DNA of 64,000 nt, taken from contig NZ_AYKG01000012.1 in NCBI RefSeq assembly GCF_003788585.1, positions 1-64,000 on the forward strand, given 5' to 3'. A model generated the notes under the pieces. That model did no database searches. It was not told the origin of the DNA and saw only the letters and a list, made by a program, of their open reading frames with translations. Each line of letters begins with the position of its first letter. Positions within the stretch are counted from its first letter, which is position 1. Below, piece by piece: positions 7,782-18,979 of the stretch. This stretch comes from Salinisphaera japonica YTM-1 (GTDB lineage: Bacteria > Pseudomonadota > Gammaproteobacteria > Nevskiales > Salinisphaeraceae). The position numbers and the translations under genes were made by a program.

Positions 7782-9713
7782 TTATGCCTTGTCGCGCATC
7801 CAGTTGATCAGGCCACCGGCCAGAAGAATCTCGATCTGGCGCGACGACAGCGCATGCTTGCACGCGATCCTGCCCCCGTCCTCGGTCTCGACCTTGATAT
7901 CCGTGCCGGCTTCCAGCGCCTCATGCAGGCCACTAACACGCAGCTTGGCACCCTGCTTGAGCTGGTCGTGATCGTCCGCGTTGTCGAACGTCAGCGGCAG
8001 GATTCCAAAGTTGACCAGGTTCTGCCAGTGGATACGGGCATAGTCCTTGGCGATGACCACTCGTAGACCGAGATAGCGCGGGGCAATCGCCGCATGCTCT
8101 CGCGAGCTGCCCTGGCCGTAATTGGAACCGCCGATGATTGCGTGATCGCCGGTGTCCTTGGCCCGATCCGGATATTCGGCATCCACGCCGTCGTAGACGA
8201 ACTTGGCGATCTCGGGAATGTTGGATCGAAACGGCAGCACTTCGGCACCGGCACGCATGATCTCGTCGGTCGAGATATCGTCGCCGACCTTGAGCAGCAC
8301 CGGCAGATCAAATTCATCCGGCAAGCCTTCGAAGTCCGGCAGCGAGGCAATGTTCGGCCCTTTGACCAGCTCGACCTTGCGCGCTTTCTCGATATCCAGC
8401 GGCGGCTCGAGCATGTCTTCGTTGACGATGGGATCGTCCGGATTGCTGACCTTGGGATAATCAAAGTCCAGCGTGCGTGGGTCGGTGATTTTTCCCATCA
8501 GCGCGCTGGCCACGGCCGTTTCCGGCGAACAGAGAAAGACCGAATCCTCTTTCGTGCCCGAACGGCCCGGGAAGTTGCGCGGCGTGGTGCGCAGGCTGTT
8601 GCGCCCGTGTGCCGGGGCCTGGCCCATGCCGATACAGCCGTTGCAGCCGGCCTGGTGAATACGCGCGCCCGAGCCGATCAACACACCCAAGCGGTCATCG
8701 CGTGCCAGCGTCTGGAGCATCGCCCGCGAGGACGGGTTCACGTCGAACGAGACATGCTTGGAGGCCGTGCGGCCGCGCATCATCTCGGCCGCCACGGCGA
8801 AATCACGATAGCCGGGGTTGGCCGACGAGCCGATATACGCCTGGTAGAGCTCGTCGCCGGCGACCTCTTCGACCGGCACCACGTTGCCCGGCGAGGTGGG
8901 CTTGGCAATCAGGGGCACGAGCGTGGACAGATCGATCTCGTCGTGCTCGTCGTATTCACAGCCTTCGTCGGCGACCAGTTCTTCGTATTCGTCGCCGCGA
9001 TCCTGAGACTTGAGAAAGCGCTGGATCTCGTCATCAGCGGGAAAGACCGTGGTGGTCGCGCCCAGCTCAGCGCCCATGTTGGCGATGACGTGCCGATCCA
9101 TGGCTTCGAGCTCGGCCAGGCCCGGGCCGTAGTATTCGATGACCTTGCCCACGCCGCCGGACACGCCGTGCCGACGCAGCATTTCCAGCACCACGTCCTT
9201 GGCCGAAACCCAATCAGGCAGCTTGCCCGTGAGCTTGATACCAAAGACCTTGGGCATCTTGGTGTAGAGCGGCTCGCCGGCCATGGCCAGGGCCACTTCC
9301 AGCCCGCCGGCGCCGATGGCCAGCATGCCCATCGAGCCCGCGGCCGGCGTGTGGCTGTCCGAGCCCAGCAGCGTCTTGCCCGGCCGACCGAAGCGCTCCA
9401 TATGCACGGCATGGGAAATACCGTTGCCCGGGCGCGAGTAGTACACGCCGAAGCGCTCGCAGGCCGACTGCAGGAACAGATGATCGTCCGGGTTCTTGTG
9501 GTCTTCCTGAATCAGGTTGTGATCGACGTATTGGGCCGATATTTCGGTCTTCACACGATCGAGCTTCATCGCCTCCAGCTCGAGCATGACCAGTGTGCCC
9601 GTCGCATCCTGGGTCAGTGTCTGATCGATTTTCAGCGCGATCTCTTTGCCCGGGGTCATCTCCCCGTCCACGAGATGCGATTCGATTAGCTTTTGTGCAA
9701 CGTTCTGGGCCAT
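7782..9713 (-). CDS. Aconitate hydratase, short (about 640-residue) type
   Basis: Interconverts citrate and isocitrate in the TCA cycle using a [4Fe-4S] cluster. At 643 residues it belongs to the short aconitases (mitochondrial/Aquifex-like subgroup), not AcnA or AcnB. GSDSHTPAAGSMGMLAIG, the AGCNGCIGMGQAP ligand loop (Cys357 and Cys360), PRNFPGRSGTKED and, in the swivelling domain, GGSNYGQGSSREHAA are clear. The third cluster ligand normally sits in GSCTN; here that reads GSSAN (Ser297), while an extra Cys395 occurs in FLCSPETA. The start has AGGAG about 7 bases upstream. It diverges from the nuo operon and ends in its own terminator. Confidence 0.92.
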   Translation of the reverse strand: MAQNVAQKLIESHLVDGEMTPGKEIALKIDQTLTQDATGTLVMLELEAMKLDRVKTEISAQYVDHNLIQEDHKNPDDHLFLQSACERFGVYYSRPGNGISHAVHMERFGRPGKTLLGSDSHTPAAGSMGMLAIGAGGLEVALAMAGEPLYTKMPKVFGIKLTGKLPDWVSAKDVVLEMLRRHGVSGGVGKVIEYYGPGLAELEAMDRHVIANMGAELGATTTVFPADDEIQRFLKSQDRGDEYEELVADEGCEYDEHDEIDLSTLVPLIAKPTSPGNVVPVEEVAGDELYQAYIGSSANPGYRDFAVAAEMMRGRTASKHVSFDVNPSSRAMLQTLARDDRLGVLIGSGARIHQAGCNGCIGMGQAPAHGRNSLRTTPRNFPGRSGTKEDSVFLCSPETAVASALMGKITDPRTLDFDYPKVSNPDDPIVNEDMLEPPLDIEKARKVELVKGPNIASLPDFEGLPDEFDLPVLLKVGDDISTDEIMRAGAEVLPFRSNIPEIAKFVYDGVDAEYPDRAKDTGDHAIIGGSNYGQGSSREHAAIAPRYLGLRVVIAKDYARIHWQNLVNFGILPLTFDNADDHDQLKQGAKLRVSGLHEALEAGTDIKVETEDGGRIACKHALSSRQIEILLAGGLINWMRDKA

Positions 9714-10002
9714 AGCCGACTCCTCATGAGCGATTGCCTCACTCTAGCCTGTCGGCCGGCCGATTAGAAAGCACCGCAACATGGCTTGCGCGCTGATTGC
9801 GAATCACTCGCATCTGCCACGTCGAAATACCGCACGGTGGCAACAAACATTCGCCAGTCGCCCCTGAATTGGGCTATTTTTGCTTCGCACGATACGAGGA
9901 TTCAGGAGGCGACCGGCCTGGCTATTTCCTTGTAGAATACAGCCACCGCCTTGGCAATCGTCTGCATCCGCAGCCCGTGCGTCGCGTAGGATAGACAGAG
10001 TT

Positions 10003-10455
10003 ATGGAACCCGCTGTGCAACACACCGTCGTGATCTGGCCGCTGATTCTCTTCTTGGTGGCAGCGCTTGGCCTAGTCACCGTCATGCTGGGCCTGTCCTA
10101 TGTACTGGGCGGACGCCACGACAATCGTTTGGGCAACCAGCCCTACGAGTCGGGCATCAAGCCCACCGGCAGCGCACGCACCAAGTTCTCGGCGAAGTTC
10201 TATCTGGTTGCGATCATCTTCGTGTTGTTCGATCTGGAAATCGTGTTCATTTTCTCCTGGGCCATCTCAGCACGCGATCTGGGCTGGGTCGGCTACGAGG
10301 CGTTTCTAACGTTCTTGTTCGATCTGACGCTGGGCTTTGCCTATGCCTGGAAGATCGGCGCCCTGGACTGGTCGCCACGCGCGCCCCGCCAGCTGCGCCT
10401 GGACGCGATCGAATCCAACCAGCAGCGTAATCTGCCCAGCGAGCAGACTTCGTAA
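10003..10455 (+). CDS. nuoA: NADH-quinone oxidoreductase subunit A
   Basis: Small membrane subunit of complex I with three helices. The loop [20 protein letters not shown] and the helix [15 protein letters not shown] are the NuoA signature, including the conserved acidic pair. It has 150 residues from the ATG at 10003 (MEPAVQHT); the frame is open upstream without protein-like character. It is the first gene of a 14-subunit operon that runs to 24724. The 289 bases upstream are non-coding and contain TAGAAT at 9933-9938 as a possible -10 box with no good -35. Confidence 0.95.
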   Translation: MEPAVQHTVVIWPLILFLVAALGLVTVMLGLSYVLGGRHDNRLGNQPYESGIKPTGSARTKFSAKFYLVAIIFVLFDLEIVFIFSWAISARDLGWVGYEAFLTFLFDLTLGFAYAWKIGALDWSPRAPRQLRLDAIESNQQRNLPSEQTS

Positions 10456-10484
10456 TCCTCATTTGCATCAAACGGTAGCAAGCC

Positions 10485-11138
10485 ATGGCTTGGTCTCTTA
10501 CCAGCGCTGACAAGAATCCCACACCCGGCTCGGGCACGCCCGGCGATGATGGCGGTACCATCGAGGATGCGATGGCCCGTAACGTCGTCACGGCAAAGCT
10601 GGACGACATGATCGCCTGGGGGCGCAAGAACTCGCTCTGGCCGTTCAACTTCGGCCTCTCGTGCTGTTACGTGGAAATGGCCACCGCCCTGACCGCCCCG
10701 CACGACATGGCGCGCTTTGGCTCGGAGGTTATCCGTGCCACACCGCGTCAGTCGGACGTGATGATCGTGGCCGGCACCTGTTTTCTGAAAATGGCCCCGG
10801 TAATCCAGCGGCTCTATGAGCAGATGATGGAACCCCGCTGGGTGATTTCGATGGGCTCCTGTGCCAATTCGGGCGGCATGTATGACATCTATTCCGTCGT
10901 GCAGGGCGTGGACAAATTCATCCCGGTGGATGTCTATGTCTCGGGCTGCCCACCGCGGCCCGAGGCGTTCCTGGAAGGTCTTTTGCTGTTACAGGAATCG
11001 ATTTCATCGGAGAAACGCCCGCTGTCCTGGATGATCGGGCCGCAGGGCGTGACCCGGGCGCCGAAGCTGTCGCAGCGTGACACCAAGCGCACCGAGCGCC
11101 TGTCGGCCACGACCCTGCGCTCGCCCGACGAGGTCTGA
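10485..11138 (+). CDS. nuoB: NADH-quinone oxidoreductase subunit B
   Basis: Peripheral-arm subunit that carries cluster N2, the last iron-sulfur cluster before quinone. The ligands are visible as SCCYVEM (adjacent Cys pair), GTCFLKM and GCPPRPE. It has 217 residues, including a flexible N-terminal stretch of about 30 residues rich in Gly/Pro and a charged C-terminal tail. It lies 29 bases after nuoA, with TAGCAAGCC just before the start and no strong ribosome site. Confidence 0.96.
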   Translation: MAWSLTSADKNPTPGSGTPGDDGGTIEDAMARNVVTAKLDDMIAWGRKNSLWPFNFGLSCCYVEMATALTAPHDMARFGSEVIRATPRQSDVMIVAGTCFLKMAPVIQRLYEQMMEPRWVISMGSCANSGGMYDIYSVVQGVDKFIPVDVYVSGCPPRPEAFLEGLLLLQESISSEKRPLSWMIGPQGVTRAPKLSQRDTKRTERLSATTLRSPDEV

Positions 11139-11142
11139 TCAC

Positions 11143-12891
11143 ATGCTCGACACCACGCATATTCAGGAGCAGCTGTTCGAGCGCTTCGGCCGGGATCATT
11201 TCACGATTCAGATCACCGCCGACGGTATTCCCACACTCTGGGTCGGCCGCGACGAGATCATCGAGGTGCTTCGCTATCTACGGGCCGAGTCGACGCCGGC
11301 CTATCGGATGCTCTATGACCTGACGGCCATCGACGAGCGCGCGCGTCACAACCGCCCCGGCCAGCCGGATTCCGACTTCACGGTGGTCTATCACCTATTG
11401 TCGTTGAAGCCGGTCGCCGAGGTGCGCCTGAAAGTCGCCCTGCTCGAGGATGACCTGCATCTGCCGACCGCGACGACCGTCTGGCCCAACGCCAACTGGT
11501 ACGAGCGCGAAGTCTGGGACATGTTCGGCATCGTCTTCGACGGGCACCCGAACCTGCGGCGCATCATCATGCCGCCCACCTGGCAGGGGCATCCGCTGCG
11601 CAAGGATCACTCGGCCCGTGCGACCGAGTTCGAGCCGCTGCATCTGGACCCCAAGCGTCAGGACATCGAGGAAGACGCGCTGCAGTTCAAGCCCGAGGAC
11701 TGGGGCATGGAGCGCGCCTCCGAGGATAACGAGTTCATGTTCCTCAACATGGGCCCGAACCACCCCTCGGTCCACGGTGTGTTTCGTATCGTGCTGCAGC
11801 TCGACGGCGAAGAGATCGTGGGCGCGGTGCCGGATATCGGTTATCACCATCGCGGTGCCGAGAAGATGGCCGAGCGCCAGTCCTGGCATACCTATATTCC
11901 GTATACCGACCGGGTGGATTATCTGGGCGGCGTGATGAACGAGCTGCCTTATGTGATGAACATCGAAAGCGTCATGGGCATCGAGGTGCCCGAGCGCGTG
12001 AAGTGCGTCCGCGTGATGCTCTCGGAGTTCTTCCGTATCACCAGCCACCTGATGTTCTTTGGCACCTACGTCCAGGATATCGGGGCGATGAGCCCGATCT
12101 TCTGGATGTTCTCGGATCGTCAGAAAGCCTACGACGTGATCGAGGCCATCACCGGTTTCCGTATGCATCCGGCATTCTTCCGGATCGGCGGCCTGTCGAT
12201 GGATCTGCCGAAGGGCTGGGACCGGCTGGTCGGCGAGTTCCTGGACTGGTTCCCGGATCGGCTCACCGAGTACAAGAAAGCCATGGCGCGCAACGCCGTG
12301 CTGGTCGAACGCTCCAAGCATATCGGCGCCTATTCCCAAGACGAGGCACTGGACTGGGGCATCACCGGCCCGGGCCTTCGCGCGACCGGCTATGATTTCG
12401 ACCTGCGTCGCGACCGGCCGTATTCCGGCTACGAGAACTACGACTTCGAGGTGCCGCTGGGCAAGAACGGCGACTGCATGGACCGGCTCGATGTCCGTAT
12501 CGAGGAAATGTTCCAGAGCTGTCGGATCATTCGTCAGTGCATGGAAAACATGCCCGAAGGCCCGTACAAGTCGGACCATCACCTGACCACGCCCCCGGTC
12601 AAGGAACGCACGATGCACGACATCGAGACCTTGATCGCGCACTTCCTGACAGTGAGCTGGGGCCCGGTCATTCCGGCGATGGAGTCGTGCACGATGGTTG
12701 AGGCCACCAAGGGCCTGAACAGCTATTACTCCATTTCGGACAAGAACACGATGAGCTATCGCACGCGTATCCGTACGCCGAGCTTTGCCCATCTCCAACA
12801 GATTCCGTTGATCTCCCAGGGCGGCCTCGTGGCCGATCTCGTGGCGATCATCGGCTCGATCGATTTTGTTATGGCGGACGTGGATCGATGA
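11143..12891 (+). CDS. nuoCD: NADH-quinone oxidoreductase, fused subunits C and D
   Basis: A single 582-residue protein combines NuoC (about residues 1-190; [28 protein letters not shown]) and the 49-kDa-like NuoD (about 195-582; [38 protein letters not shown]-type segment and the C-terminal [17 protein letters not shown]). Together with NuoB it forms the quinone-binding site. The fusion is typical of many Gammaproteobacteria. The start is ATG at 11143, 4 bases after the nuoB stop; the upstream in-frame extension overlaps nuoB and is rejected. Its stop overlaps the nuoE start. Confidence 0.96.
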   Translation: MLDTTHIQEQLFERFGRDHFTIQITADGIPTLWVGRDEIIEVLRYLRAESTPAYRMLYDLTAIDERARHNRPGQPDSDFTVVYHLLSLKPVAEVRLKVALLEDDLHLPTATTVWPNANWYEREVWDMFGIVFDGHPNLRRIIMPPTWQGHPLRKDHSARATEFEPLHLDPKRQDIEEDALQFKPEDWGMERASEDNEFMFLNMGPNHPSVHGVFRIVLQLDGEEIVGAVPDIGYHHRGAEKMAERQSWHTYIPYTDRVDYLGGVMNELPYVMNIESVMGIEVPERVKCVRVMLSEFFRITSHLMFFGTYVQDIGAMSPIFWMFSDRQKAYDVIEAITGFRMHPAFFRIGGLSMDLPKGWDRLVGEFLDWFPDRLTEYKKAMARNAVLVERSKHIGAYSQDEALDWGITGPGLRATGYDFDLRRDRPYSGYENYDFEVPLGKNGDCMDRLDVRIEEMFQSCRIIRQCMENMPEGPYKSDHHLTTPPVKERTMHDIETLIAHFLTVSWGPVIPAMESCTMVEATKGLNSYYSISDKNTMSYRTRIRTPSFAHLQQIPLISQGGLVADLVAIIGSIDFVMADVDR

Positions 12892-13358
12892 TAGAACTCA
12901 GCCAAACCGAGATCGAGCACATCCAGCACGAGATGACGCTCTACGAAGACCCGGGTGCCGCCACGATCGAGGCACTCAAGATCGTGCAGGAGCATCGCGG
13001 CTGGGTGTCCGACGAAGCCATGGAAGCCGCGGCCAAGGTCGTGGGCGTCACCCCCACCCAGATGGAGGCCGTGGCCACCTTCTACAACCTGATCTTCCGC
13101 CAGCCCGTGGGCCGGCACGTGATCATGTTGTGTGACTCGATCTCCTGTTATCTCGTGGGCTATGAACAGGTCCGCGATCATTTGAAGACCACGCTCGGCA
13201 TCGATTTCGGCGGCACGACCGAAGACGGTCGTTTCACCCTGCTGCCGATCTGTTGTCTCGGCGACTGCGACCGCGGCCCGGCCATGCGCGTCGGCGAGGT
13301 CTATCACGATCAGCTGACCCCGGAACGCGTCGACGCCATTCTGGCGGAGTATCCGTAA
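12888..13358 (+). CDS. nuoE: NADH-quinone oxidoreductase subunit E
   Basis: Thioredoxin-fold [2Fe-2S] subunit (cluster N1a) of the NADH dehydrogenase module, 156 residues. The four ligand cysteines are in [11 protein letters not shown] (Cx4C) and [13 protein letters not shown] (Cx3C). It overlaps the nuoCD stop by 4 bases, and its own TAA shares its last A with the nuoF ATG, so translation of C/D-E-F is coupled. Confidence 0.96.
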   Translation: MIELSQTEIEHIQHEMTLYEDPGAATIEALKIVQEHRGWVSDEAMEAAAKVVGVTPTQMEAVATFYNLIFRQPVGRHVIMLCDSISCYLVGYEQVRDHLKTTLGIDFGGTTEDGRFTLLPICCLGDCDRGPAMRVGEVYHDQLTPERVDAILAEYP

Positions 13359-14677
13359 TGGAACAGACCAAAGTACTCACCCAGCGTATCCGTGACGACC
13401 GTGCCCCGGTCTGGATCGATGACTATATCAACGAGGGCGGCTACGAGGCGCTGAATAAAGCGCTGTCCGACTACGGTCCGACCGAAGTCGGCCCGCTGAT
13501 CAAGGAAGCCGGCCTGCGCGGACGTGGCGGCGCCGGTTTTCCGACCGGCGTGAAATGGTCGTTCATGCCGCGCTTTGAAGACCGGCCCGACGAGCGCCCC
13601 AAGCATGTCTATCTCGTGGTCAACGCCGACGAGATGGAGCCCGGCACGTTCAAGGATCGCATGATCATGGAGGGCGATCCGCACCAGCTGATCGAGGGCA
13701 TGATCATCGCGGCCTATGCCATCGGCGCGGACATGGCGTACGTCTTCATCCGCGGCGAGTACGTCGAGTGCCAGAAAAACCTGCAACGGGCCATCGACGA
13801 GGCCCACGCCAAGGGCTATCTGGGCGACGACATCCTGGGCTCGGGCTTCAACCTGAAGATCTACCTCCACATGAGCGCCGGGCGCTATATCTGTGGTGAG
13901 GAATCGGCCCTGCTGTCCGCGCTGGAAGGCCGTCGTGCCGTGCCGCGCCACAAGCCGCCCTTCCCGGCGGCCTCGGGCCTGTTCGGCCAGCCGACGACGG
14001 TCAACAACGTCGAGACCATCTGTAACGTCCCGCATATCGTGAAAAACGGGGTCGAATGGTACAAATCGTTGGGGCACAACAAGGACGGCGGCACCAAGAT
14101 CTTCGGTGCCTCCGGCCATGTCGCCAAGCCCGGTTTGGCCGAGTTCGGCCTGGGCGTAAAACTCGGCGACGTGCTCGAACACTTCGGCGGTATCCGCAAC
14201 GGGCGCAAGCTCAAGGGCCTGTTGCCCGGCGGCGGCTCCACGCCGTTCCTGACGCCCGAGCACCTGGATACGCCGATGGACTACGACGGCGTGGGCGCGG
14301 CCGGTTCGCGCCTCGGCACGGCCACGATGATCGTTTTTGATGATCAGACGCCCATCGTTGGTGTCTTGAAGAACCTCGAGCATTTCTATGCCCAGGAATC
14401 CTGTGGTTGGTGCACGCCCTGTCGCGACGGGCTGCCGTGGGTCGAGAAGATGCTCATCGGCCTGGAAGAAGGCCGTGGCCAGCCGGGCGACATCGAGCTT
14501 CTGGATCTGCACGTCAAACTGCTCGGCCCGGGCAAGACGTTCTGTGCCCATGCGCCGGGCGCGATGGGCCCGCTCGAGGCCGGCCTCAAGTATTACCGCG
14601 ACGAGCTTTCGGCGTTGATTCCTGACGATGCGACCACGCTGTCGCTGACCCAGGCCGCCAACGCCAACCCTCTTTAA
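13358..14677 (+). CDS. nuoF: NADH-quinone oxidoreductase subunit F
   Basis: Flavoprotein subunit that takes electrons from NADH through FMN to cluster N3. It has 439 residues from ATG at 13358 ([10 protein letters not shown]). GRGGAGFPTGVKW binds NADH/FMN, YICGEESALLSALEG and PPFPAASGLFG follow, and ESCGWCTPCRDG with the later TFCAHAPGA supply the four Cys for the 4Fe-4S cluster. In-frame sequence upstream of 13358 lies inside nuoE and is not used. Confidence 0.96.
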   Translation: MEQTKVLTQRIRDDRAPVWIDDYINEGGYEALNKALSDYGPTEVGPLIKEAGLRGRGGAGFPTGVKWSFMPRFEDRPDERPKHVYLVVNADEMEPGTFKDRMIMEGDPHQLIEGMIIAAYAIGADMAYVFIRGEYVECQKNLQRAIDEAHAKGYLGDDILGSGFNLKIYLHMSAGRYICGEESALLSALEGRRAVPRHKPPFPAASGLFGQPTTVNNVETICNVPHIVKNGVEWYKSLGHNKDGGTKIFGASGHVAKPGLAEFGLGVKLGDVLEHFGGIRNGRKLKGLLPGGGSTPFLTPEHLDTPMDYDGVGAAGSRLGTATMIVFDDQTPIVGVLKNLEHFYAQESCGWCTPCRDGLPWVEKMLIGLEEGRGQPGDIELLDLHVKLLGPGKTFCAHAPGAMGPLEAGLKYYRDELSALIPDDATTLSLTQAANANPL

Positions 14678-14695
14678 CCAGCACACGGTTTAGCC

Positions 14696-17383
14696 ATGGC
14701 ACATATCACGATCGACGGCCGCGAATACGACGTCGACGATACGGAAAACCTGCTGGCCGTGGCCCTGTCCAAGGGCTTCGACCTGCCCTATTTCTGCTGG
14801 CACCCCGAGCTGCACAGCGTCGGCGCCTGTCGTCAGTGCGCGGTCAAGTCCTACCGCAACGACGAGGACGAGAAAGGCATGGTCGTCATGGCCTGCATGA
14901 CGCCCTGCTCGGACGGCGGCCGTTTCGAGATCGATGATGAAGAGGCCGCCGAGATGCGCGCTCAGGTCATCGAATGGCTCATGACCAACCACCCGCATGA
15001 CTGCCCGGTCTGCGAGGAAGGCGGCGAGTGTCATCTGCAGGACATGACGCTGATGACCGGCCACACCCAGCGGCGCTATCGCGGCGCCAAGCGCACGCAT
15101 ACCAACCAGGATCTGGGCCCGTTCATCAATCACGAGATGAATCGTTGCATCGCCTGTTATCGCTGTGTGCGCTATTACCGCGACTATGCCGACGGCGACG
15201 ATCTGCGCGCGCTGGGCTCGCATAACAACGTCTATTTCGGGCGTGAGCGCGACGGCGCCTTTGACAACGAGTTCTCGGGCAACCTGGTCGAGGTCTGCCC
15301 GACCGGCGTGTTCACCGACAAGACGCTGGGTGCCCACTACAACCGCAAATGGGACATGCAGAATGCGCCCGGCATCTGTACCCATTGCTCGCTGGGCTGC
15401 AACACGAGCCCGGGCTCGCGCCAGGGCGTGTTGAAGCGTATCCAGAATCGTTTCCACGGCGAGATCAACCACTACTTCCTGTGTGATCGCGGCCGCTTCG
15501 GTGCCGGCTTCGTCAATCGTGACGACCGCCCGCGCCAGCCGTTGGTTCGTAACGCCGACGGCGTCCTCGAGCCGCGCGACATGGATGCCATGCGCGCCAC
15601 CATGGAAGAAGTGCTGGCGGCCACCACCGGCATGATCGGTGTCGGCTCGCCGCGGGCCTCGCTGGAAGACAATTACGCCTTGCGTAATCTCGTCGGCGCG
15701 GATTTCTTCACCACCGGCATGTCGGCCCACGATCAGGCTGCGAGCCTGGCGGGCAAGGCTGCGCTCGAGGCACACGCCGAGCGCATCGCCACGCTGCGCG
15801 AAGTCGAATCCTGTGATGCCGTGCTGGTGCTGGGCGAAGACGTCACCCAGACCGCGCCACGCGTAGCGCTGTCGCTGCGCCAGGCCCGACGCAACCGCCA
15901 CCTGGAGTTGGCCGCCCAGAACAAGATCCCGAAATGGCACGCTCGCGCGGTGCGCGATATTGGCCAGTACAACAACTCGCCGATCTTCTCCGCGACCACC
16001 CAGGCCACGCGCCTGGACGATATCGTCATCGAGCCGCAGCGCCTGCGCCCGGACGGCATCGCCGAGCTCGGCTTTGCCATCGCCCATGCGCTGGATAACA
16101 CCGCACCCGCGGTCAAACAGCTCGACGACGATACACAAGCCCTGGTCGATTCCATCGCAGCCACCCTCAAGGGCGCGAAGAAGCCGTTGATCGTGGCCGG
16201 CACCAGCCTGGGTGACCCGGCGATCGTGCATGCGGCCAACAACGCCATGAAGGCCCTGGCCGCGGCCAACGCCGAAGCACGGCTGTTCGTGACCTTTGCC
16301 GAGGCCAATAGCCTGGGCCTGGCCATGATGGATGCGCCCGATATCGAGCAGGCCTTCACCGCTATCGAGAACGGCACCGCCGACACGCTCGTGGTGATGC
16401 AGAACTGTCTGTATGAGCGCGCGCCCAAGGCCCGCGTGGACGCCGTGGTCAAGAAGGCCAAAAACGTCATCGTTATGGATCACTCGCTCAACCGCACGGT
16501 AGGCGAGGCAGCCACCCACGTGTTGCCGGCCGGCAGCTTTGCCGAGGCCGATGGCACGCTCGTCAACAACGAGGGCCGTGCCCAGCGTTTCTTCCAGGTC
16601 TTCATTCCCGATGCGCCGATGCAGGAAGGATGGCGCTGGGCCGCCGACCTGGCGGATGTCGCCGGGCGTGATCCCGAATGGGCCGGCATGGATGACATCA
16701 TCGATGCCATCGTGGCTGATTACCCGGCCCTGGCCGGCATCAAGGACGCGGCACCCAGCCAGTCGTTTCGCAAGTTCGGCATGCGTTTTCCGCGTAGCCC
16801 GCACCGGTATGCCGCGCGCACCGCACTCTATGCCAACGTGAATGTACGCGAGCGCCGGCCCACGGTGGATGCCGACAGTCCGCTGTCATACTCCATGGAA
16901 GGCTATTACGGCGAGGGCCAGCCGCCCTCCACGCTGGCTTTCGCCTGGAGCCCGGGCTGGGACTCCAACCAGGCCGCCATCACCCGCTTCCAGGACGAGG
17001 TCGGTGGCCATCTGAAAGGCGGCGACCCGGGGACCCGGCTGATCACGCCGGGCACCGACACCGCCTTCGCGCCGGCCGACGTTACCCGCGTCGACGGCTG
17101 GCAGGCGGTGCCGATGTATCATATCTTCGGCAGCGAATCGCAGTCGGCCCGGGCCGAGGCGATCGCCGAGCGCATGCCCGAACCGGTCTTTCGGGTAAAC
17201 GCCGAGGGCGCCAAGACGCTGGGCATCACGCCGGGCAATGACCTGTCACTGACCATCGACGGTGAGACGCATGCGTTTCCCCTGGACGTCGACCCGTCCC
17301 TGCCCGATCAGACCATCGCCGTGCCGGTCGGCATGCACGGCGTGTGTGGTGTGCGCCTGCCCGTGGGAGTCGAGCCGAAATGA
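14696..17383 (+). CDS. nuoG: NADH-quinone oxidoreductase subunit G
   Basis: The largest peripheral subunit, 895 residues. The N-terminal 2Fe-2S ferredoxin domain has [19 protein letters not shown] with a later MACMTPC. Then comes [17 protein letters not shown] with the His/Cys cluster N5, then [14 protein letters not shown] for N6b. A molybdopterin-oxidoreductase-like domain without molybdenum chemistry follows ([13 protein letters not shown] marks the N7 region). The start is 18 bases after the nuoF stop, and its stop overlaps the nuoH start in ATGATG. The long opposite-strand frame over this gene is a GC-rich shadow. Confidence 0.96.
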   Translation: MAHITIDGREYDVDDTENLLAVALSKGFDLPYFCWHPELHSVGACRQCAVKSYRNDEDEKGMVVMACMTPCSDGGRFEIDDEEAAEMRAQVIEWLMTNHPHDCPVCEEGGECHLQDMTLMTGHTQRRYRGAKRTHTNQDLGPFINHEMNRCIACYRCVRYYRDYADGDDLRALGSHNNVYFGRERDGAFDNEFSGNLVEVCPTGVFTDKTLGAHYNRKWDMQNAPGICTHCSLGCNTSPGSRQGVLKRIQNRFHGEINHYFLCDRGRFGAGFVNRDDRPRQPLVRNADGVLEPRDMDAMRATMEEVLAATTGMIGVGSPRASLEDNYALRNLVGADFFTTGMSAHDQAASLAGKAALEAHAERIATLREVESCDAVLVLGEDVTQTAPRVALSLRQARRNRHLELAAQNKIPKWHARAVRDIGQYNNSPIFSATTQATRLDDIVIEPQRLRPDGIAELGFAIAHALDNTAPAVKQLDDDTQALVDSIAATLKGAKKPLIVAGTSLGDPAIVHAANNAMKALAAANAEARLFVTFAEANSLGLAMMDAPDIEQAFTAIENGTADTLVVMQNCLYERAPKARVDAVVKKAKNVIVMDHSLNRTVGEAATHVLPAGSFAEADGTLVNNEGRAQRFFQVFIPDAPMQEGWRWAADLADVAGRDPEWAGMDDIIDAIVADYPALAGIKDAAPSQSFRKFGMRFPRSPHRYAARTALYANVNVRERRPTVDADSPLSYSMEGYYGEGQPPSTLAFAWSPGWDSNQAAITRFQDEVGGHLKGGDPGTRLITPGTDTAFAPADVTRVDGWQAVPMYHIFGSESQSARAEAIAERMPEPVFRVNAEGAKTLGITPGNDLSLTIDGETHAFPLDVDPSLPDQTIAVPVGMHGVCGVRLPVGVEPK

Positions 17384-18357
17384 TGGAATTCACGCAAGCC
17401 GAAGCCCTGGGCGTGCTGGCCACGGTGGCCAAGACCCTGATCATCCTGGTCGGGGCGGTATTGATGGCCGCGCTCATGATTCCCATCGAGCGGCGTCTGC
17501 TGGGGCTTTGGCAGGACCGCTACGGCCCCAACCGCGTGGGCCCGTTCGGTTCGCTGCAGGTCGTGGCGGACATGGTCAAGATCTTCTTCAAGGAAGACTG
17601 GATCCCGCCGTTCGCCGATAAGGCCGTGTTTGTGGTGGCCCCGGCCATCATCATGGTCACGTCGTTGCTGGCCTTCGCGGTGATTCCCTTCACCCCGACC
17701 TGGACCGTGGCTAATCTCAACGTCGGCGTGTTGTTCCTGCTGGCCATGAGCTCGTTGGGTGTCTATTCGGTGATCTTTGCCGGCTGGGCCTCGGACAACA
17801 AGTACGCGCTCATCGGTGCCATGCGTACCGCGGCCCAGATGATCTCTTACGAGGTCTTCATGGGCCTGTCGCTGCTGGGTGTCGTGCTGCTGGCCGGCAG
17901 CTTCAATCTGGGCGATATCATTGAATCCCAGCGCGGCATGTGGAACGTCATTCCGCAGTTTCCGGCCTTCGTGATCTTCTTCATCGCCGGCTGCGCCGAA
18001 ATTCACCGGGCGCCGTTTGATCTGCCCGAAGCCGAACAGGAGCTGACCGCCGGTTATCACACCGAATACTCGGGCATGAAGTTCGGCATGTTCTTCGTGG
18101 GCGAGTACCTGGGCATCGTGCTGATCTCATGCCTGGTCACCGTATTGTTCTTCGGTGGCTGGCTCGGGCCGTGGCTGCCTGGCTTCGTGTGGTTCTTCCT
18201 CAAGGCCTTCACGTTCATGTGCTTTTTCGTGCTGTTGCGTGCCTCGACGGTGCGCCCGCGCTACGACCAGCTCATGGCCTTCGGCTGGAAGATCCTCTTG
18301 CCGATCGCGATCGTGAACGTGGCCATCACGGGTGCCATTGTGGTGGCCACCAGCTAA
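17380..18357 (+). CDS. nuoH: NADH-quinone oxidoreductase subunit H
   Basis: Membrane subunit joining the quinone pocket to the proton-pumping arm; about eight helices and 325 residues. [43 protein letters not shown] (given here in part) and [13 protein letters not shown] are family hallmarks. Two ATGs overlap the nuoG stop; the first gives a 4-base overlap. After it comes the only long gap in the operon (63 bases), which holds a hairpin. Confidence 0.95.
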   Translation: MMEFTQAEALGVLATVAKTLIILVGAVLMAALMIPIERRLLGLWQDRYGPNRVGPFGSLQVVADMVKIFFKEDWIPPFADKAVFVVAPAIIMVTSLLAFAVIPFTPTWTVANLNVGVLFLLAMSSLGVYSVIFAGWASDNKYALIGAMRTAAQMISYEVFMGLSLLGVVLLAGSFNLGDIIESQRGMWNVIPQFPAFVIFFIAGCAEIHRAPFDLPEAEQELTAGYHTEYSGMKFGMFFVGEYLGIVLISCLVTVLFFGGWLGPWLPGFVWFFLKAFTFMCFFVLLRASTVRPRYDQLMAFGWKILLPIAIVNVAITGAIVVATS

Positions 18358-18367
18358 ATCGTCTGTC

Positions 18368-18390
18368 GCACGGGCCACGACGGCCCGTGC
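18368..18390 (+). other. Intercistronic hairpin between nuoH and nuoI
   Basis: A perfect 9-base stem, GCACGGGCC with GGCCCGTGC, and a 5-base loop lie in the 63-base gap between nuoH and nuoI. Only TGTCTTC follows, with no T-run, so it is more likely an mRNA processing or stability element than a full terminator. Confidence 0.6.
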
Positions 18391-18420
18391 TGTCTTCATC
18401 GTCTTGCACCTGAGTCGTTT

Positions 18421-18969
18421 ATGAAAAACGCCGCACAGACCGCCTTTTCTGCCACGTCGAGCGTGCTGCGCACGATCGGCATGACGTTCATGCACTCTTT
18501 CCGCAAGCGCGAAACCGTGCTTTATCCGGAAGAAAAACCGTATCTGCCGCCGCGCTATCGCGGGCGTATCGTGCTCACGCGTGATCCGGACGGCGCCGAA
18601 CGCTGCGTGGCCTGCAATCTGTGCTCGGTGTCCTGCCCGGTGGACTGCATCTCCGTGGTCAAGGCCGAGGACGAAACCGGGCGCTGGTATCCCGAGACGT
18701 TCCGGATCAATTTCTCGCGTTGTATCTACTGTGGCTTCTGCGAGGATGCCTGCCCGACCTACGCGATCCAGCTGACCCCGGATTTCGAGATGGGCGAGTT
18801 CGATCGTCAGAACATGGTCTACGAGAAATCAGACCTGACGATCGCCGGTGTCGGTAAACGGCCGGGCTATAACTTCTACCGCGTGGCCGGCATGGCCGTC
18901 GGCGGCAAGGACAAGGGCGAGGCCGAGAACGAGGCCAAGCCGGTCAATATCAAGACATTGTTGCCGTAA
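18421..18969 (+). CDS. nuoI: NADH-quinone oxidoreductase subunit I
   Basis: Carries clusters N6a and N6b between NuoG and NuoB. The two ferredoxin motifs are [15 protein letters not shown] and [15 protein letters not shown]. It has 182 residues with an amphipathic N-terminal stretch and a charged C-terminal tail rich in Lys/Glu. There is no strong ribosome site; the gene follows the intercistronic hairpin by 30 bases. Confidence 0.96.
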   Translation: MKNAAQTAFSATSSVLRTIGMTFMHSFRKRETVLYPEEKPYLPPRYRGRIVLTRDPDGAERCVACNLCSVSCPVDCISVVKAEDETGRWYPETFRINFSRCIYCGFCEDACPTYAIQLTPDFEMGEFDRQNMVYEKSDLTIAGVGKRPGYNFYRVAGMAVGGKDKGEAENEAKPVNIKTLLP

Positions 18970-18979
18970 GGGGGCCGAA

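Noticed and set aside
8094-9689. 531-codon open frame antisense to the aconitase gene
   Set aside because: It lies wholly within a clearly coding aconitase gene and shows no family motif or ribosome site.
11395-12798. 467-codon open frame antisense to nuoCD
   Set aside because: His/Val/Arg-rich low-complexity translation, complementary to a conserved gene.
14690-16804. 704-codon open frame antisense to nuoG
   Set aside because: Its translation is rich in Arg, Gly, His and Val with no domain pattern. It is the usual open complement of a GC-rich gene, and nuoG is unmistakable.
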